Positions 1 through 12,445 of a DNA stretch of 64,000 nucleotides are shown one piece after another; within the stretch, counting starts at the first letter, position 1; each line of letters opens with the position of its first letter. Both the position numbers and the translations under genes were made by a program. This DNA is from Morella rubra (Eukaryota > Streptophyta > Magnoliopsida > Fagales > Myricaceae). Below the pieces are notes generated by a model. It was not told the origin of the DNA. It saw only the letters and a program-made list of their open reading frames with translations, and did not search any database. Location of the stretch: the NCBI GenBank assembly GCA_003952965.2, contig CM025853.1, positions 717,692 to 781,691 on the forward strand, read 5' to 3'.

Positions 1-2490
1 AGGCACTTCTCGAATAGAGCCCTTTATGCACGATAGTCACTTTCTATGACAGCCAATTAACCAAGTTAAATACGATAGACATTACTGGATTAACGAGGTC
101 CTTATAAAGTTTTGAAGCGTTGATAACCGATTTTCATAGGTCTATTATACAAAAGCAAGCAAAATAACCAAAAAACCACATTTTCAAAGAAAGCATGAAA
201 ATATATTATCTCCAAAGAATACTTTACCACTATGAAGGAATACTCATACAGAGATAACTAGTTATTCGAAGGATAGATGGATAAGAACCCGATTTAATGG
301 ATGAATAGACACTAGCTCTCAATTCTAGTAAGAGGCAAATAATTCTCCCATTCCAATCAAATTTACGAGGAGAATTGGGATAGATTAAAAAGTAACGATA
401 CTGTGACATGCATTGAGAATGGTGAGTGGAAATGCTTACATTCTCATTGCTCATTCTGGGAAAGTGATATACAGGACAAGTGATTAATGAGACAAAATTG
501 CCATACTCATCTATGAAACATAATATAAGAAAACAGTAAATTGAGCGTAATGGTGATACTTCCATAGCATCTTATTGAACGAAAATAATTATTAAATTGT
601 AATTAGAAAAGTGCAGAGAAGAGCGCATTCAGAGTTTACGTCGATTCTGTATTCGGAAATATGTCCAAAAAGCGAAGAAACACTAGTATACAATATCATG
701 TCATATCGATCATGTAAAAGATAAAGTCATGTGTAATGAGAATAATCATTGATAAAGATAACAAAGAAATGAGACCCCCCTCCCTAAACTAGGAACAAGG
801 GTAGGTCCGCGGATGCATCAAAATGAATAAGATACAGAAATATAGGGACAGTAAGGATAAAGATTCGAGCAATATAAGTTAAAAATAAGAGGCGCACTTA
901 GTTTTCATTGAAAGCAAGAAACGAGATAAGAGAGATTAAGGAAACGACTAATATATGTTTCATGGATGGAGTGACCATTAGAAGTCAGTAAGAGACTGGA
1001 CACAGGCGAAAGAAGTAGTGATGGAACGCGCGACGAGAGGATGTAAGAATCAAAGATTGAATAGCGAGTAGAGAGAAACACAATGAGTTCTGCGTTTTTT
1101 GGACAAACGAGAAAATATTGGAGTGGATAAATAATGAAATCATGAGCGTGTGATTAGTGAGAAGCGACTGCTAAGATCTTGACGAGAGTTAAGAGAGAAG
1201 TGAAGAAACCACAGACCACTCAATAAAAAAATAGAGAAACAATAATATTGAGTAGAACGAAATTGTAATTTAAAGAAATTTACAGAAATTAAAAAAGCAA
1301 GAAAACTTATTGATGCACTCTAAATTAAAGGCTAAAGACACTAAGAAATACAAGAGACAGGTGTGTGAATGATATAAAATATTAAAGACGAGAAGAAAGG
1401 AAACATATTATTGTAGAAACTGAGAGGAATGAGATAGAGGTAGAGATGTGCGCAAGCATAGATAGTACGTCAATAGAAAAGAAAATATATAGGAGGAAGG
1501 AAAAAAGAGGTGTAGAAGTAAGTGCAACGCTAATCGTGTGATGAATGTTGAAAGAAGAAAAAGAAAATGAGAGAGGAAGTATAAGGGAGTGCATAGAGTA
1601 TATAGAGGTTAGACCACATAGGTATACGTAATAAAAAAAATATGCGAGTAGTGTGAAAATATAAAAATGAAAACGTAGGTTTGAGACAAGTATTGTAGTG
1701 TCATCTGTCGATTGTAAATCTAATATTGAGATGAGAGACAGAACGAGACTGTATATCGATAGTACACGCTAATTTTACAATATACAGAATCGTAGACACA
1801 AGGATTGTGCGCAGTCGAGAATAACACCAGAAATTAGAGACTTTACAAATCTTTTAAGTGTGTTTTTGGCCAAGGACGCAGCTTAAGAGATACGCAGAGA
1901 GGACAAGTAATATATATGTGATTTAATTTATCTATGCAGTCGAAAAATAAAATTTATAGGTAAAGTAAGGCAATGTATCAGAGTTCATCGAGTGATTAAG
2001 ACAAATATGGAGAGTTATAGAAACAGAAAACTGATATTTAGGAGGCTACAATATTTCTATATTCTAATTAATTTAAACTAACAACTGTATCATTACATGA
2101 AAATCACTATTGTACTCATTACCGATGTACCCAATTTAACTTTCTTTAAGTCTACAATTATACTTCCGAGCAATTGTGGATTGGTTACAAAAAATTGGAT
2201 GAGGGAAGAAATTATATAAAAAAATGTGCTTACAAAAATCTTAATAACCTTTAAATACTTATTTTATTACTCACACAAAAATTAAATATCATTTTAATTC
2301 AACGCAACTTATAGTAGCGATATACTTAACTCTATTAATAAATTACCAATAACTAAACAATAACCATGGCAAATAATCTCTACAAGGATTTATCACAAAT
2401 GAATAAATACCAACGAACCAGTCTGTGCTACAAATTCCTAACAATTATCGAGACCAAAAGAAGAGTGACTATCAGACCTTAGTGTGCACT
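1..2490. other. gene-free, purine-biased sequence
   Basis: No recognisable protein, RNA gene or transposon end is visible. The sequence is AT-rich, and from about 570 to 1800 the + strand is strongly biased to A and G, with short GA-type runs. The open frames are short, and none resembles a known family. It could be ancient repeat or poorly corrected long-read sequence. Confidence 0.5.
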
Positions 2491-2777
2491 ACAGGATCAT
2501 ATGCGTAGATCAAGATGGCACTGTGTTGATACAAGAAATCCACCACGCACTCTGCAAGAAGTTGACTCAGGAGAGAGATAGAAGAGAAATGCCCGAAAGA
2601 TAACAATCAAAGAGAGACAAAAGAGATGATGGCCGAAGGTTCTAGAGCTGCATTTGATTTGGAGGATGCTTGAGCTGCAGCAGACTTGTTGCCGATTCAG
2701 CTGCTGAGTGGAAGGTAATTTGGACATCCTATCTCAGTAGAGGAAAAGCAAAAAGCCACAAAAAAAAGTGACAGAAG

Positions 2778-2862
2778 GAGCACACCGAGAATCAGCAGGG
2801 CCTTTGGTAACAGAGCACACCGAGAATCAGCAGGAATTTTGGTAAAAGAGCACACTGAGAAT
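2778..2862. repeat. 35-bp tandem repeat, about 2.4 units
   Basis: Units start at 2778, 2813 and 2848, each beginning GAGCACAC(C/T)GAGAAT. The first two are nearly identical and the third is partial. It has no coding signal and sits just before the GC-rich block. Confidence 0.75.
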
Positions 2863-2984
2863 AGCCGAGCACCAGCAGCGAAGTGGGACAGTGAACTGCA
2901 CATTCATTCCCCATAACAGCTGAGGCGTAAGAGAAAGCACCCATCTCTTCTGTGAATTTTCCGGGGCCGCCCTAGCAGATACCC

Positions 2985-3775
2985 GAGGGCCCCGAATCGG
3001 TATAAGATGCGGCGGACGGAACGCGGCGAACAAGGAGAGGAAGAAGACGGGGAAAAAAAAACAAGACCCCGAGACAAGCGGAGAAGGGAGGCCAAACGGG
3101 CAAAAGTGGGGGCGGGCCAGAGGCCAAAACCAAGTCAACGAAGACGACAGAAAATCCGAAAAGCGAGCCAAGGGGAAAACGACGCAGCCCAGAGAGCAGA
3201 GGACGGGCAGAGAGGAGCGGGGGACCCCCGAGCGGGGGAGACCCGGGGAAGGAGCCACGTGGGGGGACCGACGTAGGCCAACCACCGGGGGGGGGAAAAA
3301 GGCGGAAGGGGGAGCCAAAAAACGGCCAGGGGCGGGGGCGCAAGAGCCAAGAAACAAGCAAACAAGAGGAGAGGCGGAGAAAAAAAAAAAAAAAAAAAAG
3401 AAAAAAGCAAAAAGAGAGGAGAGACACAGGAACAGAACAAGGCCAAGCGCGGAAAGGAGGGCCCAAGCGGGGACGCCAAGAGCCCAAAAAACAACCAACG
3501 AGAGCGCAAGGCGGGCAGCAAGGCAGAAACGAGCGCCCCCCCCAAGGGGGGACGGCAGGATCAGAAGCAGAGGCAAAGAGAGGAAGAGGGGCGGGAGAAG
3601 GGCGGGCGGAGCAAAGAAAGGAGGGGGAAAACGCATAGGGAAGGCCGGGACGGGGGGCAAAAAGCAAGGCGACGGGAGTGGGCAAGGCGAACAAGGGAGA
3701 CCCAGAACGGGCCAAAACCGAAGGAAGCGCGCACCAGCGGACGGAGAGGGACCCGCCCCCGGACGACGCCAAATT
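2985..3775. other. GC-rich homopurine-biased block
   Basis: About 800 bp in which the + strand is mostly G and A with many G-runs. It contrasts sharply with the AT-rich surroundings and ends abruptly at about 3775, where sequence such as AATTAATTTTTAATT begins. Long open frames here (for example the minus frame 2827-3660) are low-complexity F/L/P/S-rich translations without family features, so I do not call a gene. It is either a real polypurine/polypyrimidine tract or a long-read artefact. Confidence 0.6.
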
Positions 3776-3973
3776 AATTTTTAATTTTTTTATAAAATTT
3801 TAGTTGATTTTAACCCTAATTTAGACCGGGAATTATTTTGATAAGTTTTTGAATTTATGGGTCCCCTAAATTGTTGATGAAAAATTAAGAGGTTAACAAC
3901 TTGATTATTTTTGCCCAAACATAGGGGGATAACTATGAGTTTACCCCAAGAAAGTATTTTTCAAAAGATTCTA

Positions 3974-4314
3974 CAGAAATTTATGCTTGAAACCAAGAGT
4001 TACCTTTCAAATTCTAATGATAGCTGAAATGCCAATGCTTTATTCTTCTAAAGGTGGGAGAAAAGATAAAACTACATTCTCTCCACCTAGTTCTCTAATT
4101 CTGCTTCTATCTGTGCATGTATACAGGTAAACCACAATTTTCTGTCATTCATCAGAAATTTATGTTTGAAACCAAGAGTTACCTTTCAAATTCTAATGAT
4201 AGCTGAAATGCCAATGCTTTATTCTTCTAAAGGTGGGAGAAAAGATAAAACTACATTCTCTCCACCCAGTTCTCTAATTCTGCTTCTATCTGCATGTATA
4301 CAGGTAAACCATAA
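3974..4314. repeat. 179-bp tandem duplication
   Basis: A segment beginning CAGAAATTTATG at 3974 recurs at 4153 with few differences; both copies run to a shared GTATACAGGTAAACCA end. No coding frame is convincing in either copy. It lies downstream, on the minus strand, of the UBP exon remnants and could be old intron or UTR of that gene. Confidence 0.85.
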
Positions 4315-4721
4315 ATTCATAAACCATAATTTTCCTTCATTCATAAGTAATTCAAAACTTAACTGCATTCTCCAAAACAAATTTTTTAATTTTTCTTCTA
4401 CTGAACAAATGCTGGTAAAAAACAATTGCAACTGATGATCACAGTTAAACATCAGCTAGAAACCACAAGCAATACAACATAGCTTCATAGTCGTCCTCAC
4501 CCAAATGCAACAACTCTTTCTACAATCCCAAAAATGAGAGACAATTAGAGGGTGAACTAAAGCAACAAACTCAAAATGCCAAACAAAAAGCCTTACAAAA
4601 GTAAGTGGGAGGTAGGAGAACAATGTTACAATTCAAAGGACCCACCCCTTAAAAAACTAAAAGCTGCATCACGTTTAAAACTTGTTTAAGAAATGCAAGC
4701 TAATGTAATTTGAGAACTTAC

Positions 4722-5108
4722 AATACTGTCATCAATCTCAAACCACTTGTTTTGGATGTTCTTAACATAGCACACATAGTGACCAGAAAAGGATTCATTC
4801 ATGATGTCCAAGTGGACCACCACTCCATGGAGCCTATATATAGGTGATTTATCACTGGTTCCACTAATAAAAGGTGTCAAGTCCAGGATCTCTGGAAATC
4901 AAATTGGCTTATTGAGCTTCCCAAATGTTGACTGTAAAAGCATCAATGGGTAAACAGAACAACATGAATTGGCAATACTGTAAAACAAAATATTATCCTC
5001 AAGGAAAATATCATTAGAATTACCCGAAATCTCTTCAGTGCTAATATCTTGATATTAGGAGCCTCCATTATGGTCAGCTTCTTTTTGGCCCTCTCATAAG
5101 ATTTGCAT
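4722..5108 (-). pseudogene. ubiquitin-specific protease fragment (UBP16/17 type), nonsense-mutated
   Basis: Two adjacent exons of a peptidase C19 domain. Exon 5108-5024 encodes CKSYERAKKKLTIMEAPNI followed by LALKRF, the conserved stretch before the His box, and ends at a GT donor. Exon 4931-4722 encodes GKLNKPI, a stop, then FPEILDL, then the His box YRLHGVVVHLD and FSGHYVCYVKN with the WFEIDDS acidic motif, and ends at GTAAGT. The stop is TGA at 4901-4899, where the family has Gln (CAA). Splice phases still fit. The Cys-box exons and the last exon are absent, so no active enzyme is possible. It lies downstream of AMK5 on the same strand. The subfamily assignment comes from remembered UBP16/17 sequences; it is clearly different from the UBP23 gene at the right end. 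Confidence 0.85.
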
Positions 5109-5278
5109 CTATATAAAATGAAGATAGCAGTATTACAATAGTAATGAACATTTAGAGAGTCAATGTTTCAACATAAGCCCACATGTGAGGCTACAATATC
5201 ACAGACCAGCTCACAAGCACCGTCCCCCACCACCTCATCCAAATAAGAAAAAATTTAAATCTTACAAACTCTTTTTAC

Positions 5279-5350
5279 CTCCTTCCCCGGCCTTCCCGGC
5301 CTCCTCTGGCGGCCCGCCCCGGGCGCGCCCCTCCCCTCTTCCCCGCACCA
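5279..5350. other. abrupt GC-only island in AT-rich DNA
   Basis: About 70 bp of almost pure C and G (CCGGCC and GGCGGCCCG motifs) inside AT-rich sequence between the UBP remnant and the AMK5 3' end. It has no coding or repeat identity and may be a consensus error. Confidence 0.45.
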
Positions 5351-5577
5351 CCATTACCATCCACATCATTCCAATAATACAAGACTAATATAAACACATG
5401 AAGACACCAACATCTCCCAAATCCTTTAATTACACCATACAAATTTATCCAGTCAACAAAAATTCGGTATCAGAATTTTTCTTCAATTAGTGTGCTAATA
5501 AATTTATAACAAATCAATAACTGTTCAGCATGCAGTTAGACTGATACATTTATAAGACACAACATCCTAAACACATC

Positions 5578-8500
5578 ACTGACGTATAAAGGAACTAAAC
5601 CTTTGCCTAGGATTGATAGGAAACAGCCATCCCAATTGCGCTCGTCATCGGCTTTTAGGTCCTGCAAATCAAACCTCAAGGCTAATAAATGCAGAACAGT
5701 ACATATGAAGCATGTTGCATGGACGCAATCTTCCAAATTTAGCAAGAAGATTTGCTCTCAAGTTCCTTACATCAATAATACAATTGCCAACAGCATTCTG
5801 AGGAGCTACCAAAACAAATATGTCATCTTGCTCATCAACCTCTTTGGCACCTACAATTGCAATTGACAACACTAGGAATAAGACATAATGAAAATTTACT
5901 AACTAAATAGTTGTGCATACCAAAAAAACCATAATTCATACAGTTTTCATGAACAATAGTATTGAAAGAGGGATGGATCAGATTTGTAGAATATTTCTTC
6001 ATATAAGCATTATCACTATACTTTTTCACCCTGGTTTATTCAGTACAATTGCATCAATTAGCGTATTGTTCACTGAAATGGATAAAGTCTACACAACTGG
6101 GGTAGACTATGATGATTTAGCAGATCGAATAATGTGATACAAAGTAGGAGTAATAGCAATTATGCATTCTAGATTATTTGCATGTACTGAAACTGAATTA
6201 AAAAGTATTTCCAATTAGAAGTTGGGTTATGACAATAAGAAGCAGAACATATTCTTTCCAATTAGAAGTTGGGTTATGATAACAAGATGCAGAACTTGTG
6301 CTGAGCACATTTGAATGTAAAGAACATGATGGATTTTATTACCCGTCAAGTAGCCATAAAACTAGATAGAGGTAAGGTGCCATGTGGACAAGTCCACCTT
6401 CATATCAATAGCAAGAACCATACTACCACTGCTATTTAGCAAGATCCTTCAAGTTTTATCATAACTATTTTTCCAGGATACCTATCAGAGATTCTAGAAT
6501 ATGAATATCTACAGATGCAATATCCCAAAGATGAGATGACAAAATCACAAGCTGAAGTCATAAACCACACATGATTTTCTGTGTTTAATACCTACAGAAC
6601 CAATCTTGACAAACGTCCCCAGAGCATCATAATCACCCCAATCCATAAACTCTAGGATTTGTCGAGTACCAGCAAGCTGCAATGGCATTCCAGCTCGTGC
6701 ACCTTCCCCCATAGATCCTTGCACACACACCTGAAAGCTTTATAAAACTGAATAAAAGCAATGCTCACTTTGTAGTATTGTAATTTTAAATCCATAGAGG
6801 GGGGAAAAAACACCTTAACACGTTTTCCATCATTCGCAAAAGAAAGAGCAAGAACTCGGGCAAGTTCCATTAAAGTACCTATTCGATAAACATCCTGTGC
6901 ATCATAAGATCTTGTTAAATCCAAAGAGTCACTTGGTAAATAAAGGAAAAAGTCCCTTACCATTTCTGGGTTAAGCTCCGGAATATTAATCTCCACCTGC
7001 CAATTTTAAACAAGAAATTACCCAACGTTAATTCAAATCATTTAGGGAGGCAAAATGGGACCATATCAACTACTTAGTGTAGACTACTTAGGATATCTCT
7101 CCACCCCTTTTTTCTAGCAGTTAGCTATATATTTCACACGGTATCATGGTGACTGGTCTATAACCCCATGATTTTCTCTGAACTTGATGCACCTCGTTCT
7201 GAACACCTTTGTAAAACTAAGTCCACAAAAAATATTGTATGGATGAAACTGAAAGTAGCCACAGATGTATACCCTAATCCATAGAAATAAGCACAAAAAA
7301 GGGGACAAGAATATCAGTCAAAACATAAACTTCTTGCTTTGGCAAATCAGATCTATCAAAATAAGTTATTCTCCAAGCAAAAGGACATAAAGCCACAGTC
7401 AAACCTTGAGTCGAGTTCTTCCATCATTAATGGCTCTTTGTGTCGCTTCTAGCACGTCAGTATAAAAATACTTCCTAATCTCCCTTGAGTGAGGAATGTT
7501 ATTCAATCTAGTAGGAATTCCTCTCCAGTTATCCTGTAAAAGGCTGAATTAAAATAAGAAAAGAAATACAACAGAGATTATTTTATGAAGCTTTTATGTG
7601 AAAGTGAAACTTTTAATACAGAAAACAAACATCATTAAGTTTTACGTTGTACATAACATACCTCGCTTGCAGCTGCCAGATTCTTCAGGTTCTTACTTTC
7701 AGGAATTGTATTCACTGGTACAGAGAATTAAACAGGAGGTGACAAAACCAAAGAACCTTCAGTTACTGTTACAACGTCAGAACTGATAAAGTCAATTATG
7801 TTCACGGATCAAGTCAAAGTTCCTCTCAGCATCAACTACTGAAGATATAAGGGAACTTCCCTTTTAAATGTCAAAATAGATGGGAATGTTTGAGCATCAC
7901 ACCGGTTTTCATAAAATTATTCAATGCACAGAAATGTAAACAAGACAATTATAGCCTGAGTAAAGTCAACAGAAAATCAAAAGCCGAGCCACACGCTCGC
8001 AAAGAGAATAAAGCAAGACAACCGAAAGAAGGAACAGCTAAGTAGACAATCATCTTTCTCCTATCAAGCGGATTTGCCAGACCTGCGACCTAGTGGTGGC
8101 CCACATAATAGGGCAGGTTCACAGAAGAATGTCACACTCTCAACACTCTAGAGGGCAACAAACTCAATTCTCTATCTGTAGAAACAATCACAAAGCTACA
8201 AAGTTCATAATCACCTTTAAGAAAAAATGACCAAAATGGATTTACTTCTTTATTCCCTGGGTTTACTCAAAGGTCAAGTCCCATAATGGAGACTCTTCAA
8301 CTTCTTGGAGACACCATTAAACTCCCATGCACAAGGCTATAGGAGTTTCATAGATGCATTTTTAGACAAAGAAAGCTACCAAATCAAGAGCAATAACGCA
8401 GTAAAAGGATACATGCCTATAAACAGTGTTGGAGCTAGGAATTTATCTTTGGGAGGGGGAAGGGGGGGGGGGGCGGGCAAAATAATATAATATTTTTATT

Positions 8501-11500
8501 TTTATTTTTATATTATATGCTTTATTTATAAAATATGAAAAAGTTTGTGTAAACTCAACTTAGATAATGAAAAATATTTTCAATGAGTTTTCTTGACTTA
8601 AGAATACATAGCATGCGTTTATATTAATTAAAGATCATAATTTATAAATAATGATTTTTTTCTTCAACTAGTGTATTGAGTATGTTGTGAAGATGCCAAC
8701 AGAGATAATAAAAAGTACATATAAAACAAGAAAGCATTTGAAGATACTAAAAAGAGGAGAAAATTCATATTCACTATTTTTAAAACAAATATATTCTTAA
8801 CTTTCAGAACTTCTTATATTCAAAAGTTGGATTTTTAAGAAAAATTCTAGATTTTTGAAATTTAAGTTAAATCTCGAATTCTTTTAGTCCTATTAATTGT
8901 GTTTTAAAAATCTGTCCAAACTAGAAATAATAGATTATTATTAAATATGCAAGGCCAAACATTTGCATTTGCATTTCATCTTTTTTTTTTATAAGTAACA
9001 TTTGTATTTCATTAGGAGGCTAAAAAAAGGTTTGAGGGGAAAATTTTCAAACTTTTGGGGGGGGTCAAGGATATATTTTGTCTAAAATTGACATATGGGC
9101 AAAGGGGTTTTTTTTGGGGGGGCTCCGCCACTGCCTATAAGGCAGACTGCGAGAAGATGCAAAATATCTCTGTATATTCACAGCAAACCCTCTGTTTGTA
9201 TCACAGAAAGAGGAAGGAAATGAAAGGAATTTTGTTCAACGCTTAACAAAGCAGCTAACTTCTTGAGCGCTAAGTTGACTTGCCTTCCACCCACCTTGTG
9301 GTGTCCAAATCCATACTGGGCCTAAAGCACTAAGCCCTACTTGCAGTAAAGAACTCACATATAAATACAATAAATCATTTAAAGCACATTATCTTGTAAC
9401 TGGTGATCGAATCACCAGTACATAACTAAGGAAACTGTAAAGGATGAACCTCTATGCATTCAACTACCACTTGAATACTGAAATACTTGCCTGATTTTGT
9501 CACCTTCATTCTATCTTCCTGCACTTGCAACAGCAAATATTGAATTTCTTTGAAAACTTCTTCTTTTGGACGATTTCCATTTATCTGTATTTGCAAGAAA
9601 TAATACCTCATATGAAGATCAATGACATAGGGTCCTATAAAAAGAGGGCAAAAGAAATATTTGTGGATACCTTATTCATTATATTCGAGTATGTGGATGA
9701 GATTGCTTCTGCATTTTCGTTGTATATTTGTAGACGAGACTTTACCTAAAACACAAAAGAAAACACAAGTAAGGTTCTAGACAAAGAACCTCATAGTAAA
9801 TAAGGTTACGTAGAGAAAAAACCTGTTAATTTTAAAAAAAATATACAGATTAGATACAATCATCTAAAGTTAATCACAGTGGACAGGTGACAGAGAAAAC
9901 AAGAGATGAAAATGTCGGTCAAAACCACACTTTTTCCTCAGTATCATCAGGACGGATAATGAGTCTAGCATTAATTTCCTCAGTCTCTGGAGGGAAATTT
10001 TTCAGATGGTAAATCTTCCCTGTTACTGGGTCGAGCCTTCTACCAATGCATCTGTCGATTAGAATTTCATCAGGAACCTGAGTATTTCAAAACACATTGG
10101 TCATCAATATCACATTATACCGCATATAGAACAGAAATAAGAATTAAATCGAAAAACCAGGCAATGGGTTTATCAGATGCACAAGATCAATATATAATAG
10201 AAAAAAGTGAAGACAAAAAGCAGCAAGATTATTCTATCAGAACAATCTCTTTTTCTGGTAAGTAAAACAAAGTGCAGTAGAACCTTACTAAAACAAGCTA
10301 CTTGGTAAATGTGACAGGTTTACAAGCTTCTCTGTCGAAGTTTTCAAGCATTTTGGACAATATGAAATTCTATCATCAATAAAAAAGTTAAGTAACTTTA
10401 CGAAGTTGATGGCAGGTAAGGAAAGCAAAAGTAGATGACCAACAATAGTTTAGTAAAATTTGGTGAACATGAGATGTACATACATCCAATACAATATATA
10501 TAGCAGGCCTGATCTTCAGTTTTTCCAGACTTTGTGCTTGGGAAAAACTCCGTGGATACCCATCTAGAAGCCACCCTTTTTCAATTGCATCTTCACATGA
10601 TAATCGTGTTGTGACCATCTACAAAACAAACAATTAAGATCTTAAATTATATGAGAAAGAAAAAAGAAAAAGCGAAAAGTTGAGTTACAAAATTTTGGTA
10701 CAGCTGTCACGATTTCATCTGGAACTAGACGGCCAGCATTCATGAATTCTTTTGCTTTATTTCCAATTTCTGTCCCAGTAGATATTTCAGCTCTTAAAAG
10801 ATCCCCAGTTGATATGTGCACCAATCCAAACTGAAGAACCAAGAGAAAAGAGGCAATGATGAGTAAACAAAACAAAAGATTAAATGCAAATATTGAAGCC
10901 CAAGCCCCACTTCATAGTGATTTGCCAAGATTCTCAAGAATAGGTAACTAAATTTAACATGACCAAAAGGGAAACACAATGTCATATCTCTTATTAGGCC
11001 TTCGAATCTCAAATTGAATCTAGCCCTTAGAACTCCTGTCATATACCAAAGAAGCTGCTACTTTTTTCAATTGAAGTTTAAGCGATGCTGAAAATTGCTG
11101 CAAACATTCAGTATCCCAATCTTTCTTCAGACACTTTTTCATCATGAACACCTGTTACGCAGCTTTTCTTCATTAAGAAGTTCAATTCAGATGCAATGAA
11201 TTTCTGCCTACCCTGTATCACGCGAGAGGTACTCAGGCATCCACAGTATTGAAGATTAAATGGTCACCATCTACAATTGCCAGTCTGTCATCATATAAGC
11301 AAACCTCTCCAGAGAGGATATAAAAATCCAAGAGCACAACCATCCACTGTGAGACTGAATTCACGTCTAAGGTTGTTAATTGAGGCTAGATATATGCAGG
11401 CACCTTTAATTTTGGTTTCTCAAGTCGATAATTGCTCACCAGTAGCCCTTTTAATTTGAAAGAGAGACAATAAGACCAGCATGACAATATGGATAGGAGA

Positions 11501-12309
11501 ATTCCTAAACACTCACAATTCTCAGGAGAATTCCTAAACCAATCCATCAAGTTCACTAAAAGGCAACATGCCGAATATCAATGAGAAGCTCCAGAATCCA
11601 AACCTATCAGTATGGGACGAAAACACTTGCACAAACACATAGGCGCACTGGTAATACGTTATACTTATTGGATGCACAAACACATTCACACAGACTGACC
11701 TACACACACGCACATACCAGGTACCCTCATAATACATTACGCACAATTGGTAAATTCATACAAATTCTAGTAAAGAGGACTCTTCAAGGAACCAACTTGA
11801 TCGTATTGCTTTTAATAACTATTTACACCAGAAGCAATCTAATGTGTAGTACAACAAGTTCGAATTGCGATTATCAAATCACGTATAAACTCAAATATGG
11901 TTACCTTCTGGACAATCAACTCGCACTGAGTCCCTTTGCCCGATGCTGGCGCACCCGATATCATCACCTTCAAAGGCTCCCTCCCTACTGAGCAATTCAC
12001 CTTCAGTCCCTAGCAAACAAACATATTGTGAGAATAGGAACATCTCCGGAAGAAAGAAATCACACTATACGCCTAAGAAGGAGAAAAAAAACCAACTTTT
12101 GGTCGTGGATTTATCCTCGAAGGGGTGCCATGGAAGATGCAAAACGAGCGGAGACGACGACGTTGGCCAGGAGAAGATGGTAGAAGAGAAACAGAGGACG
12201 AAGAAGAAGCAGAAGAAGAGGAAATAGAGGGAGTGGAGAGAGGAGAAAGAGAGAGAGTGGAAGTGACATTGGCGGAGTGAATGGAAGAGAGTGTGGTGGT
12301 GGGTAACAT
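5578..12309 (-). CDS. AMK5: adenylate kinase 5, chloroplastic, 3'-truncated
   Basis: Interconverts ATP + AMP and 2 ADP in plastids; the C-terminal half is the DUF1995 domain typical of this plant protein. Exons: 12309-12097, 12009-11905, 10830-10702, 10618-10484, 10077-9931, 9745-9671, 9584-9491, 7714-7662, 7533-7405, 6996-6961, 6894-6814, 6730-6592, 5850-5771; all phases agree (472 codons). Exon 1 is a Ser-rich transit peptide (start ATG 12309). P-loop [10 protein letters not shown] is at residues 90-99, STGDLLR at 113-119, LLDGYPRS near 166-173 and LID RRLDP near 207. DUF1995 has [16 protein letters not shown] and [12 protein letters not shown]. An exon 14 remnant starts at 5661 (DLKA) but soon loses frame; an INPR core survives in another frame. 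The last roughly 100 residues are not found. Intron 7 appears to use a GC donor. Probably a recent pseudogene or misassembled 3' end. Confidence 0.9.
6208..6301. repeat. 47-bp tandem duplication in an AMK5 intron
   Basis: TTTCCAATTAGAAGTTGGGT starts at 6208 and again at 6255, each followed by a similar tail ending GCAGAAC. It lies in the intron between AMK5 exons 12 and 13. Confidence 0.8.
8424..9133. mobile_element. non-autonomous hAT-like element (710 bp) in AMK5 intron
   Basis: Left end CAGTGTTGGAGCTAGG and right end (reverse complement) CAGTGGCGGAGCC form imperfect terminal inverted repeats of the CAGTG type. Flanks are CCTATAAA (8416-8423) and CCTATAAG (9134-9141), a 7/8-matching 8-bp target duplication as expected for hAT. 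The interior is AT-rich without a transposase frame; long G-runs sit inside both ends. It lies in the 1.78-kb intron between AMK5 exons 7 and 8. Confidence 0.8.
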
Positions 12310-12445
12310 CGTTGCATAGAGGGAGAGAGGAGAGTTGCTCTTCAGCGCAAAGACATTTGAAGAGCCGGAGATTTGGGAGGCTGTCAATAAAACGGGAAAG
12401 CCTGGATACTGCCTCCCACAAAAAATATCCAAGCCACTTCCAAAA

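Noticed and set aside
2827..3772. Several long overlapping minus-strand frames of 136-277 codons
   Set aside because: All are translations of one purine-biased block, rich in F, L, P and S, overlapping in different frames and without any family motif.
11581..11991. 136-codon plus-strand frame
   Set aside because: It overlaps AMK5 exon 2 on the opposite strand and has no family features.
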